From Bog-532 sp965277615 (GTDB lineage Bacteria; Actinomycetota; Actinomycetes; Streptosporangiales; Streptosporangiaceae): 64,000 bases of DNA. The notes beneath the pieces were generated by a model. The model saw nothing but the letters and a program-made list of their open reading frames with translations. It was not told the DNA's origin and did not search any database. Positions 42,449-50,973 of the stretch are shown piece by piece. The stretch is taken from positions 2,728,001 to 2,792,000 of the forward strand of contig CBDIDG010000006.1 in the NCBI GenBank assembly GCA_965277615.1, written 5' to 3'. The stretch's first letter is position 1. Each line of letters begins with the position of its first letter. The position numbers and the translations under genes are program-made.

Positions 42449-43558
42449 ATGGATCTGGCCCTCACCGACTCCCAGCGAGTGCTCCGTGACTCCGTACGGC
42501 AATTCGTGCAGCAGGAAGCGCCGACCGGGACGTTGACCGAACTGGACTCCTCGGACCGACCCTGGGACCCGCGATGGCTGCGAACGCTGGCCGCCACCGG
42601 CTGGCTCGGCCTGTTCGTGCCGGCCAGCCTGGGCGGCGCGGACGCTTCTGTGATGGACGCCGCGGTCCTACTGGAAGAGCTGGGCCGGGGCCCAGTCCCC
42701 GGCCCCGTGTTCCCGTCGAGCGTCGTCGCCGCGCTGCTGCTTCGGGCGGCCACGCCAGCACCCGAGCGCGACGACTTGCTCGAAGGCATCGGAGCGGGCA
42801 CGAGCATCGTCATCCCGGCGCTCCGGGAGGCCGGGGCGTCCTGGCGCGGAGCGGGCGCGGCCCGGGTTGAGCTGGGATCCGATGGCCAGCTGTCCGGGAC
42901 GAAGGTATTCGTCGCCTGCGCCTCGGCGGCGACGCACTTCCTGGTCAGCCTGTCCGGTGATGACGCTGGGCGAACCCAGTTCGCTGTCGTGCCAGCGGAC
43001 ACGGCCGGGGTTCGAACCCGGCCGCTGACCGGCTTCCTGCACGGCAGCTACGAGGTCGACTTCGCGGCGGCCGCGGCCACAACGGTCCTGACCATCGCGG
43101 AAGCAGGTGAGCTGGACGAGGCACTCGCGCCGGGCCTGGTGGCCCTGGCTGCCTACCAGGCGGGCGGGTGCGCCGCCGTCCTGGACATGTCGATCAGGTG
43201 GTCCAACACCAGGGAGCAGTTCGGCAACCCGATCGGCCGGTTCCAGCGGGTCCAGGACCACATCGTGCGGATCCTGAACGCGACCGACGCTGCGCGGTGG
43301 ACGGCGTACGAGGCGGCCTGGGCCATCGACACCGGGCAGCAAACCGGCCTGGCCCGCGCGCACCTGGCCGCGGCGGTGGCCAGCGATTCCTACCTCGAGG
43401 CGGCCAACGCGGGCCACGAGGTGCACGCGGGAATCGGCAGCGACCCAAAGTTCGGGCTCACCCTGTACACCCGGCAGGCCCGGACGCTGTTCGATTTCCT
43501 CGGCAGCCCCGACTGGCACCGGGCCCGCATGGCTCAGGGGCTGGGATGGCTGCTGTGA
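42449..43558 (+). CDS. Acyl-CoA dehydrogenase, beta-type subunit
   Basis: 369 residues. Shorter and more divergent than typical dehydrogenases: it keeps the fold segments (LALTDSQRVLRDSVRQFVQQ; NTREQFGNPIGRFQRVQDHI; HAGIGSDPKFGLTLYTRQAR) but lacks a clear FAD-contact T-x-P-x-x-GS motif. This pattern marks the non-FAD-binding half of heteromeric alpha2-beta2 dehydrogenases. It lies 20 bp after the alpha-type gene and corresponds to the N-terminal half of the fused enzyme at 29684. Confidence 0.84.
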   Translation: MDLALTDSQRVLRDSVRQFVQQEAPTGTLTELDSSDRPWDPRWLRTLAATGWLGLFVPASLGGADASVMDAAVLLEELGRGPVPGPVFPSSVVAALLLRAATPAPERDDLLEGIGAGTSIVIPALREAGASWRGAGAARVELGSDGQLSGTKVFVACASAATHFLVSLSGDDAGRTQFAVVPADTAGVRTRPLTGFLHGSYEVDFAAAAATTVLTIAEAGELDEALAPGLVALAAYQAGGCAAVLDMSIRWSNTREQFGNPIGRFQRVQDHIVRILNATDAARWTAYEAAWAIDTGQQTGLARAHLAAAVASDSYLEAANAGHEVHAGIGSDPKFGLTLYTRQARTLFDFLGSPDWHRARMAQGLGWLL

Positions 43559-45693
43559 GCACCGGGGACGAGCAGGTCATCCGGCACTTTCTGGCGCCGG
43601 GCAGCGTCGCGATAGTGGGCGCTTCGGCCGACGAGACCAAGACGAGCGGCCGGCCGCTGGGCCTGTTGCGCCAGCACGGGTTCAGCGGCACGGTGTTCCC
43701 GGTCAATCCGCAGCGCTCGGTCATCGGGGGGGAACCTTGCTACCCGAGCGTCGCCGCGATCCCCGCGGCGGTCGAGCTCGCTCTGGTGTGCGTGCCGGCC
43801 GTGCAGGTCCCGGCGGTTATCGCCGAGTGCCAGACCGCCGGCATACCCGCCGCGTACGTAATCTCCTCGGGCTTTGACGAAGCCGCCTCCGAAAACGCCG
43901 GGGCCAGCGCGAGCCGGGAGCTCCGGGTCGTCATAGCGGGCGGCGGGACCCGGGTCAGCGGCCCGAATGCCGAGGGCATCTACAACATCATCGACGACAT
44001 CCCGCTCGGGTTCAGCCCGGCGACGGACTACAACCGCGGTCTGCGGACCCGGCCTCGGCCGGGCAACGTCGCCATCGTCGCGCAGAGTGGCGGCCTCGGC
44101 TTCGGAATCCTGAACCAGGGTCTGGCCCGCGGGATCGACTTCTCCTACGTGGTCAGCACCGGCAACGAGACCGACCTCGGCGTGGTCGAATACGTGGACT
44201 ACCTGCTCGATGACCAGCACACGACGGTCATCGGGCTGTTCCTGGAGGGGATCGACCGGCCGCTGCTACTGCGCGACCTCGGTCTGCGCGCCGCGGCTGC
44301 GGGCAAGGCCATCGTCGCGGCGAAGGTAGGGCGGTCACCGGAGGCCCAGCAGGCGGCGGTATCGCACACCGGCCACATCACCGGCCCCAGCCACCTGTGG
44401 AGCGCACTGTTCCGCCAGGCCGGCATCGTCGAGGTCGCCGATGTCGCCGAGTTCCTCGACGTCCTGGCCGTGGTATCGCGCTTTCCGAAGTCGACCGGCC
44501 GCCGGGTCGGAGTCGTTACCGTGTCCGGCGGTGCTGGCGCCTGGATGACCGACGTGCTGCGCACCTCCGGCCTCGCCCTGCCGCCCCTTGACGACGATCT
44601 CCGCCAGGACCTCGCCCCGTTGCTCCCCTACTATGCCGGCAGTCGTAACCCGGTCGACACCACCGCAGGCGCGGGCGGCGTCGATGTTCAGGCGCACATC
44701 CTCGGCCAAGTGGGCGCCGCGGCCAATATCGACGTGGTCGTCGCGATTACCTCACTGCTCGGCGCCGAGCGCGGCTTCCAGAGCGCCCCATTGTTTGCCG
44801 AGGTCGCGGCCAAGACCGGCAAGCCGCTGATCACCTTCTCGTATTCTCAGCCCGCCGAGGGTGTCCTGGACGCGTTCGCGGCGCAGGGGATGCCGGTACT
44901 GCTGAGCCAGTCCGGCATGGCCCGCGCGATCAACGCGCTGGCCAGCCTGGGCGAGCGCCAGCTGACGGCACCGGATCCGCTGGCCAGCACAATTCCCGCC
45001 CTCCCGGCGGCCAGCGACGAGAGCGGCGTCCTCACCGAAAAACAGGTGAAGGACTGGCTCGCAGTCTGCGGTATCCCGGTGCTGCCCGCGCAGCTCGTCA
45101 CCAGCGCCGGTGGGGCCGTCGCTGCAGCCGAGGAGATCGGTTACCCGGTCGTACTTAAGGCCCAGGCCGCCGTCATCCCGCACAAGAGCAGCGCGGGTGT
45201 TCTAGCGCTACGGCTGGCGTCAGCCAGCGAGGTTCGCGCGGCTTTCGACGCCATCACACAGCGGGCGGCGGAGGTGACCGGCGGCCGCGGTATCGACGGC
45301 GTGCTCGTCGAGCAGATGGTTCCGGCCGGCCTCGAGCTGCTGATCGGGGCCAGCCGCGATCAGCGCCTCGGCCCGTTCCTGACCGTGGGGGCCGGCGGCA
45401 CCCAGACCGAGATCCTCAACGACGTCGTGACCATCCCGGCTCCGGCCCCCCCGGAAGAGGTACAGGCAGCCGTGGCCCGCCTCAGGATCAGTTCAGTTCT
45501 CGGTAGTCCGGGCCACCCGGCCCCCGACCTGGCCGCGTTCTGCGCGCTGGCCGCGCAGATATCGTCCCTGGCCGCGGCCCGGCCTGAGCTGACCGAACTG
45601 GACCTGAACCCCGTCATAGTGGCCGGGCGCGGGGACGGCGCGGCCCTGGCCGACGCCCTGGCGGTCCGGAGCAGGAAGGCAGGCCGGTTATGA
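43546..45693 (+). CDS. Fused ADP/NDP-forming acyl-CoA synthetase 2
   Basis: 715 residues from ATG 43546 (GTG 43555 overlaps the upstream stop as GTGA and is equally likely). CoA-binding domain (LAPGSVAIVGASADETKTSG), phosphohistidine motif AAVSHTGHITG, and C-terminal ATP-grasp (GYPVVLKAQAAVIPHKSSAG). Same architecture as 13106-15250 but clearly diverged. It can form acyl-CoA from acid and ATP, or harvest ATP from acyl-CoA. Ends with an ATGA overlap into the flavin reductase gene. A longer upstream frame from 43168 is a shadow of the dehydrogenase gene. Confidence 0.86.
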   Translation: MAAVSTGDEQVIRHFLAPGSVAIVGASADETKTSGRPLGLLRQHGFSGTVFPVNPQRSVIGGEPCYPSVAAIPAAVELALVCVPAVQVPAVIAECQTAGIPAAYVISSGFDEAASENAGASASRELRVVIAGGGTRVSGPNAEGIYNIIDDIPLGFSPATDYNRGLRTRPRPGNVAIVAQSGGLGFGILNQGLARGIDFSYVVSTGNETDLGVVEYVDYLLDDQHTTVIGLFLEGIDRPLLLRDLGLRAAAAGKAIVAAKVGRSPEAQQAAVSHTGHITGPSHLWSALFRQAGIVEVADVAEFLDVLAVVSRFPKSTGRRVGVVTVSGGAGAWMTDVLRTSGLALPPLDDDLRQDLAPLLPYYAGSRNPVDTTAGAGGVDVQAHILGQVGAAANIDVVVAITSLLGAERGFQSAPLFAEVAAKTGKPLITFSYSQPAEGVLDAFAAQGMPVLLSQSGMARAINALASLGERQLTAPDPLASTIPALPAASDESGVLTEKQVKDWLAVCGIPVLPAQLVTSAGGAVAAAEEIGYPVVLKAQAAVIPHKSSAGVLALRLASASEVRAAFDAITQRAAEVTGGRGIDGVLVEQMVPAGLELLIGASRDQRLGPFLTVGAGGTQTEILNDVVTIPAPAPPEEVQAAVARLRISSVLGSPGHPAPDLAAFCALAAQISSLAAARPELTELDLNPVIVAGRGDGAALADALAVRSRKAGRL

Positions 45694-46181
45694 ACCCCCT
45701 TTCGAGCGACCAGTTCCGCGACCTCATCGGCCGATTCGCCAGCGGGATCACCGTCGTGACGACGCTCATGGATGGAGCGCCATACGGCACGACGGCCAGC
45801 GCGATGACCTCAGTGTCATTGACGCCGCCGATGCTGCTGGTCTGCATGAACCGGCAGTCCCTGACCGGTCAGGCCATCGCCCGGAGCGGGCACTTCGCGG
45901 TCAACGTCCTCGCCGAGGACCAGGGCTCCCTGGCCGATCTGTTCGCCCGCAAAGGCTCCAGTTTCGCCGACCTGAGGGTCACGCCCGGCGTTCGCGGCGC
46001 CCCGCTGCTGATGGATGCGCTGGCGACCTTTGAGTGCCGGGTCACCGACACCGTTCAGGCAGGGACCCACTCCGTCCTGATCGGTGTCGTCGACCAGGCT
46101 GACGGCCGGCCGGGCATGCCCCTGGCCTATTTCCGCGGCCGCCAGAGCCGGCTGTCCGTTCCAGCTGACTGCGGTACGTGA
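45690..46181 (+). CDS. Flavin reductase (HpaC-like)
   Basis: 163 residues, flavin-reductase-like split-barrel. FRDLIGRFASGITVVTTLMD and GTTASAMTSVSLTPPMLLVC are the FMN-binding segments; FAVNVLAEDQ and YFRGRQSRL are also typical. It reduces FMN or FAD with NAD(P)H for a partner monooxygenase, for which the LLM enzyme at 22516 is a candidate. Translationally coupled on both sides (ATGA in, GTGA out). Confidence 0.87.
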   Translation: MNPLSSDQFRDLIGRFASGITVVTTLMDGAPYGTTASAMTSVSLTPPMLLVCMNRQSLTGQAIARSGHFAVNVLAEDQGSLADLFARKGSSFADLRVTPGVRGAPLLMDALATFECRVTDTVQAGTHSVLIGVVDQADGRPGMPLAYFRGRQSRLSVPADCGT

Positions 46182-46969
46182 CCGCCATGACGGATCCGCA
46201 GCCACCGCAGCCCGAGCTGACCGTGGAACTCGGCGACGATTACGTCGCGACGCTTGAATTCAGCCGACCGCCCAGCAACTTTTTCAGCGCTGGCCTGATT
46301 CAGCAGATTGCGGCCGCATGCCAGGAGCTGGCCGTAGGCGGCCGGTGCCGGGCGGTCGTGCTCTGCAGTACCGGCCGGGTGTTCTGCGCCGGCGCCGACC
46401 TGACCAGAACAAACGCGGCCAGCGACGCGAACGGCAGGCACCTGTATGACTATGCTGCCGAGCTGTTCGATCAGCCGCTGCCGGTCGTCGCCGCCGTGCA
46501 GGGGGCCGCTATCGGCGGCGGCCTCGGCCTGGCCCTGGCCGCCGACTTCCGCGTTGCGGCACCGGAAGCACGATTCGCCGCGAACTTCTCCCGGCTAGGG
46601 TTCCACCACGGCTTCGCCCTGAGCGTCACGCTGCCCGCCGCCGTGGGCCAGCAGAAGGCGCTGGACCTGCTCTACACCGGGCGCCGGATTTCCGGCCGGG
46701 AGGCGTTCGATATCGGGCTGGCTGACCGTCTGGCCGAGACCGGCCAAGCGCGCGAGCAAGGCCACGCCCTAGCCGCGGAGATCGCGGCAGCGGCGCCGCT
46801 CGCCGTCCGGGCCATCCGTGGCACCATGCGCGGTGATCTCGCCGACCGAGTGCGCGCCGCCATGCGGCGGGAGCGCGCTGAGCAGGAGCGGCTGAGGCTG
46901 ACCGCCGACTGGAAGGAAGGGGTGGCAGCAGTGACCGCACGGCGGCCGGCCCGGTTCACCGGGCGCTGA
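46178..46969 (+). CDS. Enoyl-CoA hydratase/isomerase-family protein, catalytic Glu missing
   Basis: 263 residues, crotonase fold. Oxyanion-hole segments FCAGADLTR and GAAIGGGLGLALAADF are present. At the usual second catalytic Glu (LGLxPE pattern) the sequence reads RLGFHHGFALSV, with Gly in place of Glu, so a standard hydratase is unlikely; an isomerase, hydrolase or decarboxylase role is possible. GTG start at 46178 overlaps the upstream stop; ATG at 46187 is an alternative. Gene order places it between the flavin reductase and nitroreductase genes. Confidence 0.83.
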   Translation: MTAMTDPQPPQPELTVELGDDYVATLEFSRPPSNFFSAGLIQQIAAACQELAVGGRCRAVVLCSTGRVFCAGADLTRTNAASDANGRHLYDYAAELFDQPLPVVAAVQGAAIGGGLGLALAADFRVAAPEARFAANFSRLGFHHGFALSVTLPAAVGQQKALDLLYTGRRISGREAFDIGLADRLAETGQAREQGHALAAEIAAAAPLAVRAIRGTMRGDLADRVRAAMRRERAEQERLRLTADWKEGVAAVTARRPARFTGR

Positions 46970-46971
46970 CG

Positions 46972-47673
46972 ATGAGCAATTACGGCTCCCCCACCGATCA
47001 GTCCCTCGGGCTGGAACAGCTGCTGGCCGAGCGCTGGAGCTGCCGGGCCTTCACCGGGCGTGAGGTCCCCCGGCCGGTAATCGAGCGGCTCCTGCTCCTC
47101 GCCCAGCGGTCGCCGTCATGGTGCAACACCCAGCCGTGGCAGGTCATCATCACGGCCGGCACCGGCACCGGCCGATTCCGCGATGCGCTGAGCGCCCACG
47201 TGCGAGAGCAAGGCCAGGAGGCCAGCCCGGACTTCGGCCGGCCGGGCGAATATCATGGCGTCTACCGCCAGCGTCGCCGCACCTCGGGCTGGCAGCTGTA
47301 TGACGCGGTCGGGATCCAGCATGGGGACCGGGCCGCTTCCGCCGAGCAGGCCCTCCAGAACTTCCAGCTGTTCGGCGCGCCGCACGTCGCGATCCTTACC
47401 ACCGACGCCAGCCAGGGCCTATACGGCGCCGTCGACACCGGCGCCTACATCGGCACCTTCCTGCTCGCCGCCCGCAGTCTTGGCATCGCCACCGTCGCCC
47501 AGGCTGCCCTGGCCATGTACTCCCCCTTTATCCGGCAATATTTCTCGATCCCTGACGATCGCAAGATCCTGGCCGGAATCTCGTTTGGCTACCCGGACCT
47601 CCAGCACCCGGCCAACAGCTTCCGGACCACGCGAGCTCCACTCGACCAGATCGTGACCTGGGCCGATATCTAA
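46972..47673 (+). CDS. Nitroreductase-family FMN protein
   Basis: 233 residues with the nitroreductase fold: RWSCRAFTGREVPRPVIERLL, QRSPSWCNTQPWQVIITAG, then AARSLGIATVAQAALAMYSP. The N-terminal RxSxRxF and SxxNxQPW motifs bind FMN. In acyl-CoA clusters such proteins can act as ene-reductases or dehydrogenases rather than on nitro groups. It begins 2 bp after the preceding stop. Confidence 0.85.
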   Translation: MSNYGSPTDQSLGLEQLLAERWSCRAFTGREVPRPVIERLLLLAQRSPSWCNTQPWQVIITAGTGTGRFRDALSAHVREQGQEASPDFGRPGEYHGVYRQRRRTSGWQLYDAVGIQHGDRAASAEQALQNFQLFGAPHVAILTTDASQGLYGAVDTGAYIGTFLLAARSLGIATVAQAALAMYSPFIRQYFSIPDDRKILAGISFGYPDLQHPANSFRTTRAPLDQIVTWADI

Positions 47674-47694
47674 CCAGCCAACTCCTGGAGGACG

Positions 47695-48861
47695 ATGGGC
47701 ATGGATGGGCTCAGCGACGAAGAATCCGCCGTGGTCGCCCTGGTAAGGCAGTTCGTCAACCGCGAAGTCAAGCCGGTCGTGCGCGAACTGGAACATGAAA
47801 ACACCTACCCGGAAAAGCTCATCAACCAGATGAAGGAGCTTGGCGTCTTTGGCCTGGCCATTCCCGAGCCGTGGGGCGAGGCTCAGGTCTCTGCTCAGTG
47901 CTATGCCGCAGTGACCGAGGAACTGGCTCGCGGCTGGATGAGCCTGGCGGGCGCAATGGGTGGTCATACGGTGGTGGCCAAATTGCTGGTCACCTTCGGC
48001 ACGGCCGAGCAGAAGGACACGTGGCTGCCGAAGATGGCCACCGGCGAGGTCCGGGCCACGATGGCGCTGACCGAGCCTGGCGGCGGATCAGACCTGCAGG
48101 CCATGCGAACTACGGCCCGGCCCGACGGCGCCGGGTACATCGTCAACGGCGCGAAGACCTGGATCACCAACGCGCGGCGGTCCCAGCTCATAGCCGTGTT
48201 GTGCAAGACGGACCCAGCCGCCGTTCCGGCGCACAAGGGCGTCAGCATCCTGCTGGCTGAGCACGGGCCAGGTCTGGTGGTGTCACGGGACCTGCCCAAG
48301 CTTGGCTATAAGGGCGTCGAGAGCTGCGAGCTCGCCTTTGACGACTTCCGTGTTCCCGGATCGAACCTGCTCGGCGGGATCGAGGGCGAGGGGTTCGCGC
48401 AGATGATGCGCGGCCTGGAGATCGGCCGGATCCAAGTCGCCTGCCGCGCCCTGGGCGTGGCTCAGGCCGCGCTGGAGGATTCATTGCGCTATGCCCAGCA
48501 GCGTGAGGCCTTCGGCCAGCCGATCTGGAAACATCAGTCAATCGGCAATTACCTCGCCGACATGGCCACCAAGCTGGAGGCGGCTCGCCAGCTCACGCAG
48601 TTCGCCGCCCGCCAGTACGACTCGGGCGGACGAGCGGACCTGGAGGCCGGGATGGCTAAGCTGTTCGCCTCGGAGGCCGCGATGGAAATCACTCTCACCG
48701 CCATCCGTATTCACGGTGGTTACGGGTATTCGACCGAATTTGACGTCGAACGATATTTCCGGGACGCACCGCTCATGATCGTCGGCGAGGGAACCAACGA
48801 GATTCAACGAAACGTCATCGCCCGCCAACTCATCAAGCGCTATCCCCGGTCAGCGATCTAG
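47695..48861 (+). CDS. Acyl-CoA dehydrogenase, conventional
   Basis: 388 residues, full-length homotetrameric type. It keeps the complete set: MALTEPGGGSDLQAMRTTAR, NGAKTWITNARRSQ, and the catalytic Glu in VGEGTNEIQRNVIARQL. A GGAGG site precedes the ATG at 47695 (a second ATG at 47701 is possible). Last gene of the plus-strand operon from 41182; the 3' end overlaps that of the convergent monooxygenase gene by 29 bp. Likely acts on a smaller, later intermediate than the alpha/beta-type enzymes. Confidence 0.88.
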   Translation: MGMDGLSDEESAVVALVRQFVNREVKPVVRELEHENTYPEKLINQMKELGVFGLAIPEPWGEAQVSAQCYAAVTEELARGWMSLAGAMGGHTVVAKLLVTFGTAEQKDTWLPKMATGEVRATMALTEPGGGSDLQAMRTTARPDGAGYIVNGAKTWITNARRSQLIAVLCKTDPAAVPAHKGVSILLAEHGPGLVVSRDLPKLGYKGVESCELAFDDFRVPGSNLLGGIEGEGFAQMMRGLEIGRIQVACRALGVAQAALEDSLRYAQQREAFGQPIWKHQSIGNYLADMATKLEAARQLTQFAARQYDSGGRADLEAGMAKLFASEAAMEITLTAIRIHGGYGYSTEFDVERYFRDAPLMIVGEGTNEIQRNVIARQLIKRYPRSAI

Positions 48862-50794
48862 CTGGCCGCCCGGCGGTGCCGCGCTGCGGGATGGTGACGA
48901 AGTCGCCCAGGTTGGCCTCGCGGGCCATGTGCCACAGATCCACGTTACGGAATGGGCCGGGCACCACAACCCGGCCACGAGAGTTGCGGTAGTAGGTGCT
49001 CATGCCGGGGTGGGTCCAGATCATGCGCTCGTGGGCCTCATCGACCCGCTGGTTGTAGCGCCGGTAGACTTCCGGGTCACACTCCACCGAGGCCAGGCCA
49101 CCGCGGAACATCTTGGCCAGCAGATCGAGGACGTAGTGCACCTCGATTTCGGCCAGGGTGACCAGGCTGCCGCCGTGCCCGGGCTGCACGTTAGGCCCGT
49201 AAAGCATGGCGAAGTTGGGGAAATCCGGCACGGTCATGCCGAGATAAGCGCGGGCGTCGTCGCCGCCCCAGGCGTCGCGGATCGTCCGGCCCGACCGGCC
49301 GCGGACGTCCATCGGGGCCAGGAAGTTCACGACGTCGAAACCGGTCGCGCAGATCAGGACGTCGACGTCGAACTGGCGCCCTGACTCGGCCACCAGGGTG
49401 GGGCCGTCCACCCGTGCCACGCGCTCGCTGACCAGCTCCACGTTGTCCCGCCGCAACGTCCGGAACCAGCCGTTGTCCAGCAGGATGCGCTTGCCGAACG
49501 GCGGATAGGACGGCGTGAGCGCCTCGATCAGGTCGGGGCGGCCGTCGAGTTCGCTCTCCAGGTAACGGGTGAAGAAGGCCCGGTGCCGGTCGTTGATCGC
49601 GTTGACGGCACGCTCCGGGTGGGGCCACTGCGGATCCTTCTGCAGCGAGTCGTAGAGGCGATCGTTGAACGTCCACCCCCAGCGGATGCGGTCCCAAATC
49701 CGGTAGAGCGGTACCGCATCAGCCAGCCTGCGCAGGGGCTCGGGCACCTGCTGGCCGAACTTCGGGAACGGCGCAATCCAGTGCGGAACCCGCTGAAACA
49801 CGGTCAGTCGGGAAACGTTGTCCGCGATGGCCGGAACGACCTGCATCGCGCTGGCGCCGTTGCCGATCACCGCCACCCGCTTGCCGCGCAGGTCCAGATG
49901 CTCCGGCCAGTCGGCGGTGTGCGCGCGCTCGCCAGCGAAAGAGTCCAGCCCGGGGATGTCCGGCATCTTCGCCCGCGTGAACGCGCCCACCGCGCTGATC
50001 ACGAAGTTGGCGACATAGCGGTGAGTCCCGCCGCCATCATGGCGTGTCTCCACCACCCATTCAGCCGTGCTCTGGTCGTAGCGCGCGGAGACGACCTCCT
50101 CGCCGAAGCGGATATGCGAGTACATCCCGGTGTCCCGGGCTGACTCCCGCAGGTACTGCTCGACCTCGTCGCGCAACGCGAAATACCGGGACCACGGCCG
50201 GGCGGCGAAGGAGAACGAGTAAATCGAGCTGGGAGTGTCCACGCCGGCTCCCGGGTACGTGTGCCGCAGCCAGGTGCCACCCACCTCGTGCGCGCGTTCG
50301 AGCACGGTGAAGTCGATGCCGACGCGGGCCAGGCCGGCCCCCATCGCGATCCCGGACAGGCCGCCGCCGATGATCAGAACCCGGAACCCGGCCGGGGGTG
50401 TGACGTCACGCACCGGATCGTCGGCGGTGGCGAGCTCGGCCGCCATCATCGGCCCGTATTCGGCGGGCACCCGCTCGCCCATCGACACGCTCAGCATGTG
50501 CACCAGCTGGGCCGGGTCGGGGTCGGCGATGGCCAGCGGCACGCCGTCGCGGTAGCGGCCGATCGCCGCGAAGGCCGCGGCCCGGATCTCGTCCTGGATT
50601 TCAGGCGAAAACCCGCCGGTGCTGTTGTCATCGAGCCCGTCATTGCGCCGCGGCCGGTACGGGTCTTCGAGCCAGCCTCCGTCGCCGGTGATCTGATAAA
50701 GCAACAGCAGCAGCACCGGCACGTTCGCCACCGCGACGCCGGCGCGAAGCGCGGCGTCGTCGAGGTCTGAGACCGGCGGCTCGATCGAGATCAT
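48833..50794 (-). CDS. Baeyer-Villiger-type flavin monooxygenase, HAPMO-like
   Basis: 653 residues. An N-terminal extension of about 135 residues precedes the FAD Rossmann motif IIGGGLSGIAMGAG (about 141-154). The BVMO fingerprint FAGERAHTADWP (about 286-297) and an NADPH Rossmann motif VIGNGASAMQ (about 309-318) follow. Length and extension match 4-hydroxyacetophenone-monooxygenase-like enzymes. It would insert oxygen next to a ketone to give an ester or lactone, using NADPH and O2. Its promoter faces the mutase operon across two TetR-type operators, suggesting joint control with it. Confidence 0.87.
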   Translation of the reverse strand: MISIEPPVSDLDDAALRAGVAVANVPVLLLLLYQITGDGGWLEDPYRPRRNDGLDDNSTGGFSPEIQDEIRAAAFAAIGRYRDGVPLAIADPDPAQLVHMLSVSMGERVPAEYGPMMAAELATADDPVRDVTPPAGFRVLIIGGGLSGIAMGAGLARVGIDFTVLERAHEVGGTWLRHTYPGAGVDTPSSIYSFSFAARPWSRYFALRDEVEQYLRESARDTGMYSHIRFGEEVVSARYDQSTAEWVVETRHDGGGTHRYVANFVISAVGAFTRAKMPDIPGLDSFAGERAHTADWPEHLDLRGKRVAVIGNGASAMQVVPAIADNVSRLTVFQRVPHWIAPFPKFGQQVPEPLRRLADAVPLYRIWDRIRWGWTFNDRLYDSLQKDPQWPHPERAVNAINDRHRAFFTRYLESELDGRPDLIEALTPSYPPFGKRILLDNGWFRTLRRDNVELVSERVARVDGPTLVAESGRQFDVDVLICATGFDVVNFLAPMDVRGRSGRTIRDAWGGDDARAYLGMTVPDFPNFAMLYGPNVQPGHGGSLVTLAEIEVHYVLDLLAKMFRGGLASVECDPEVYRRYNQRVDEAHERMIWTHPGMSTYYRNSRGRVVVPGPFRNVDLWHMAREANLGDFVTIPQRGTAGRPARSLTGDSA

Positions 50795-50879
50795 CAGCGG
50801 CGGCCATCCTTTCGAAGCATGTCGCCCCTTTGTGGCCCGTACGGCCGGGCTTCGCTCCGGCGCGTTCTAGCCAGTGTTA

Positions 50880-50902
50880 TTGACGTCCGACTCAGGTGTC
50901 AA
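50880..50902. promoter_or_regulatory. TetR-type operator, copy 3 (BVMO/mutase promoter)
   Basis: TTGAC-N4-GACTC-N4-GTCAA, a near-complete palindrome in the divergent promoter between the BVMO and mutase genes. Its centre is 33 bp, about three helical turns, from that of copy 4. Confidence 0.7.
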
Positions 50903-50912
50903 TTTACATCCG

Positions 50913-50935
50913 TTGACAGGTGACTCACACGTCAA
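50913..50935. promoter_or_regulatory. TetR-type operator, copy 4 (mutase operon)
   Basis: TTGAC-N4-GACTC-N4-GTCAA, 39 bp upstream of the chosen mutase GTG start. Together with copy 3 it forms a double site, the only doubled one in the window. If translation began at ATG 50920, this site would be inside the coding region, which argues for the downstream start. Confidence 0.7.
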
Positions 50936-50973
50936 TAATGTCGGACAAGGAGGAAGACGTCGAGGAGGCCGCT

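Noticed and set aside
41299..43002. 567-codon minus-strand frame opposite the dehydrogenase pair
   Set aside because: No motif, skewed composition; plus strand is clearly coding.
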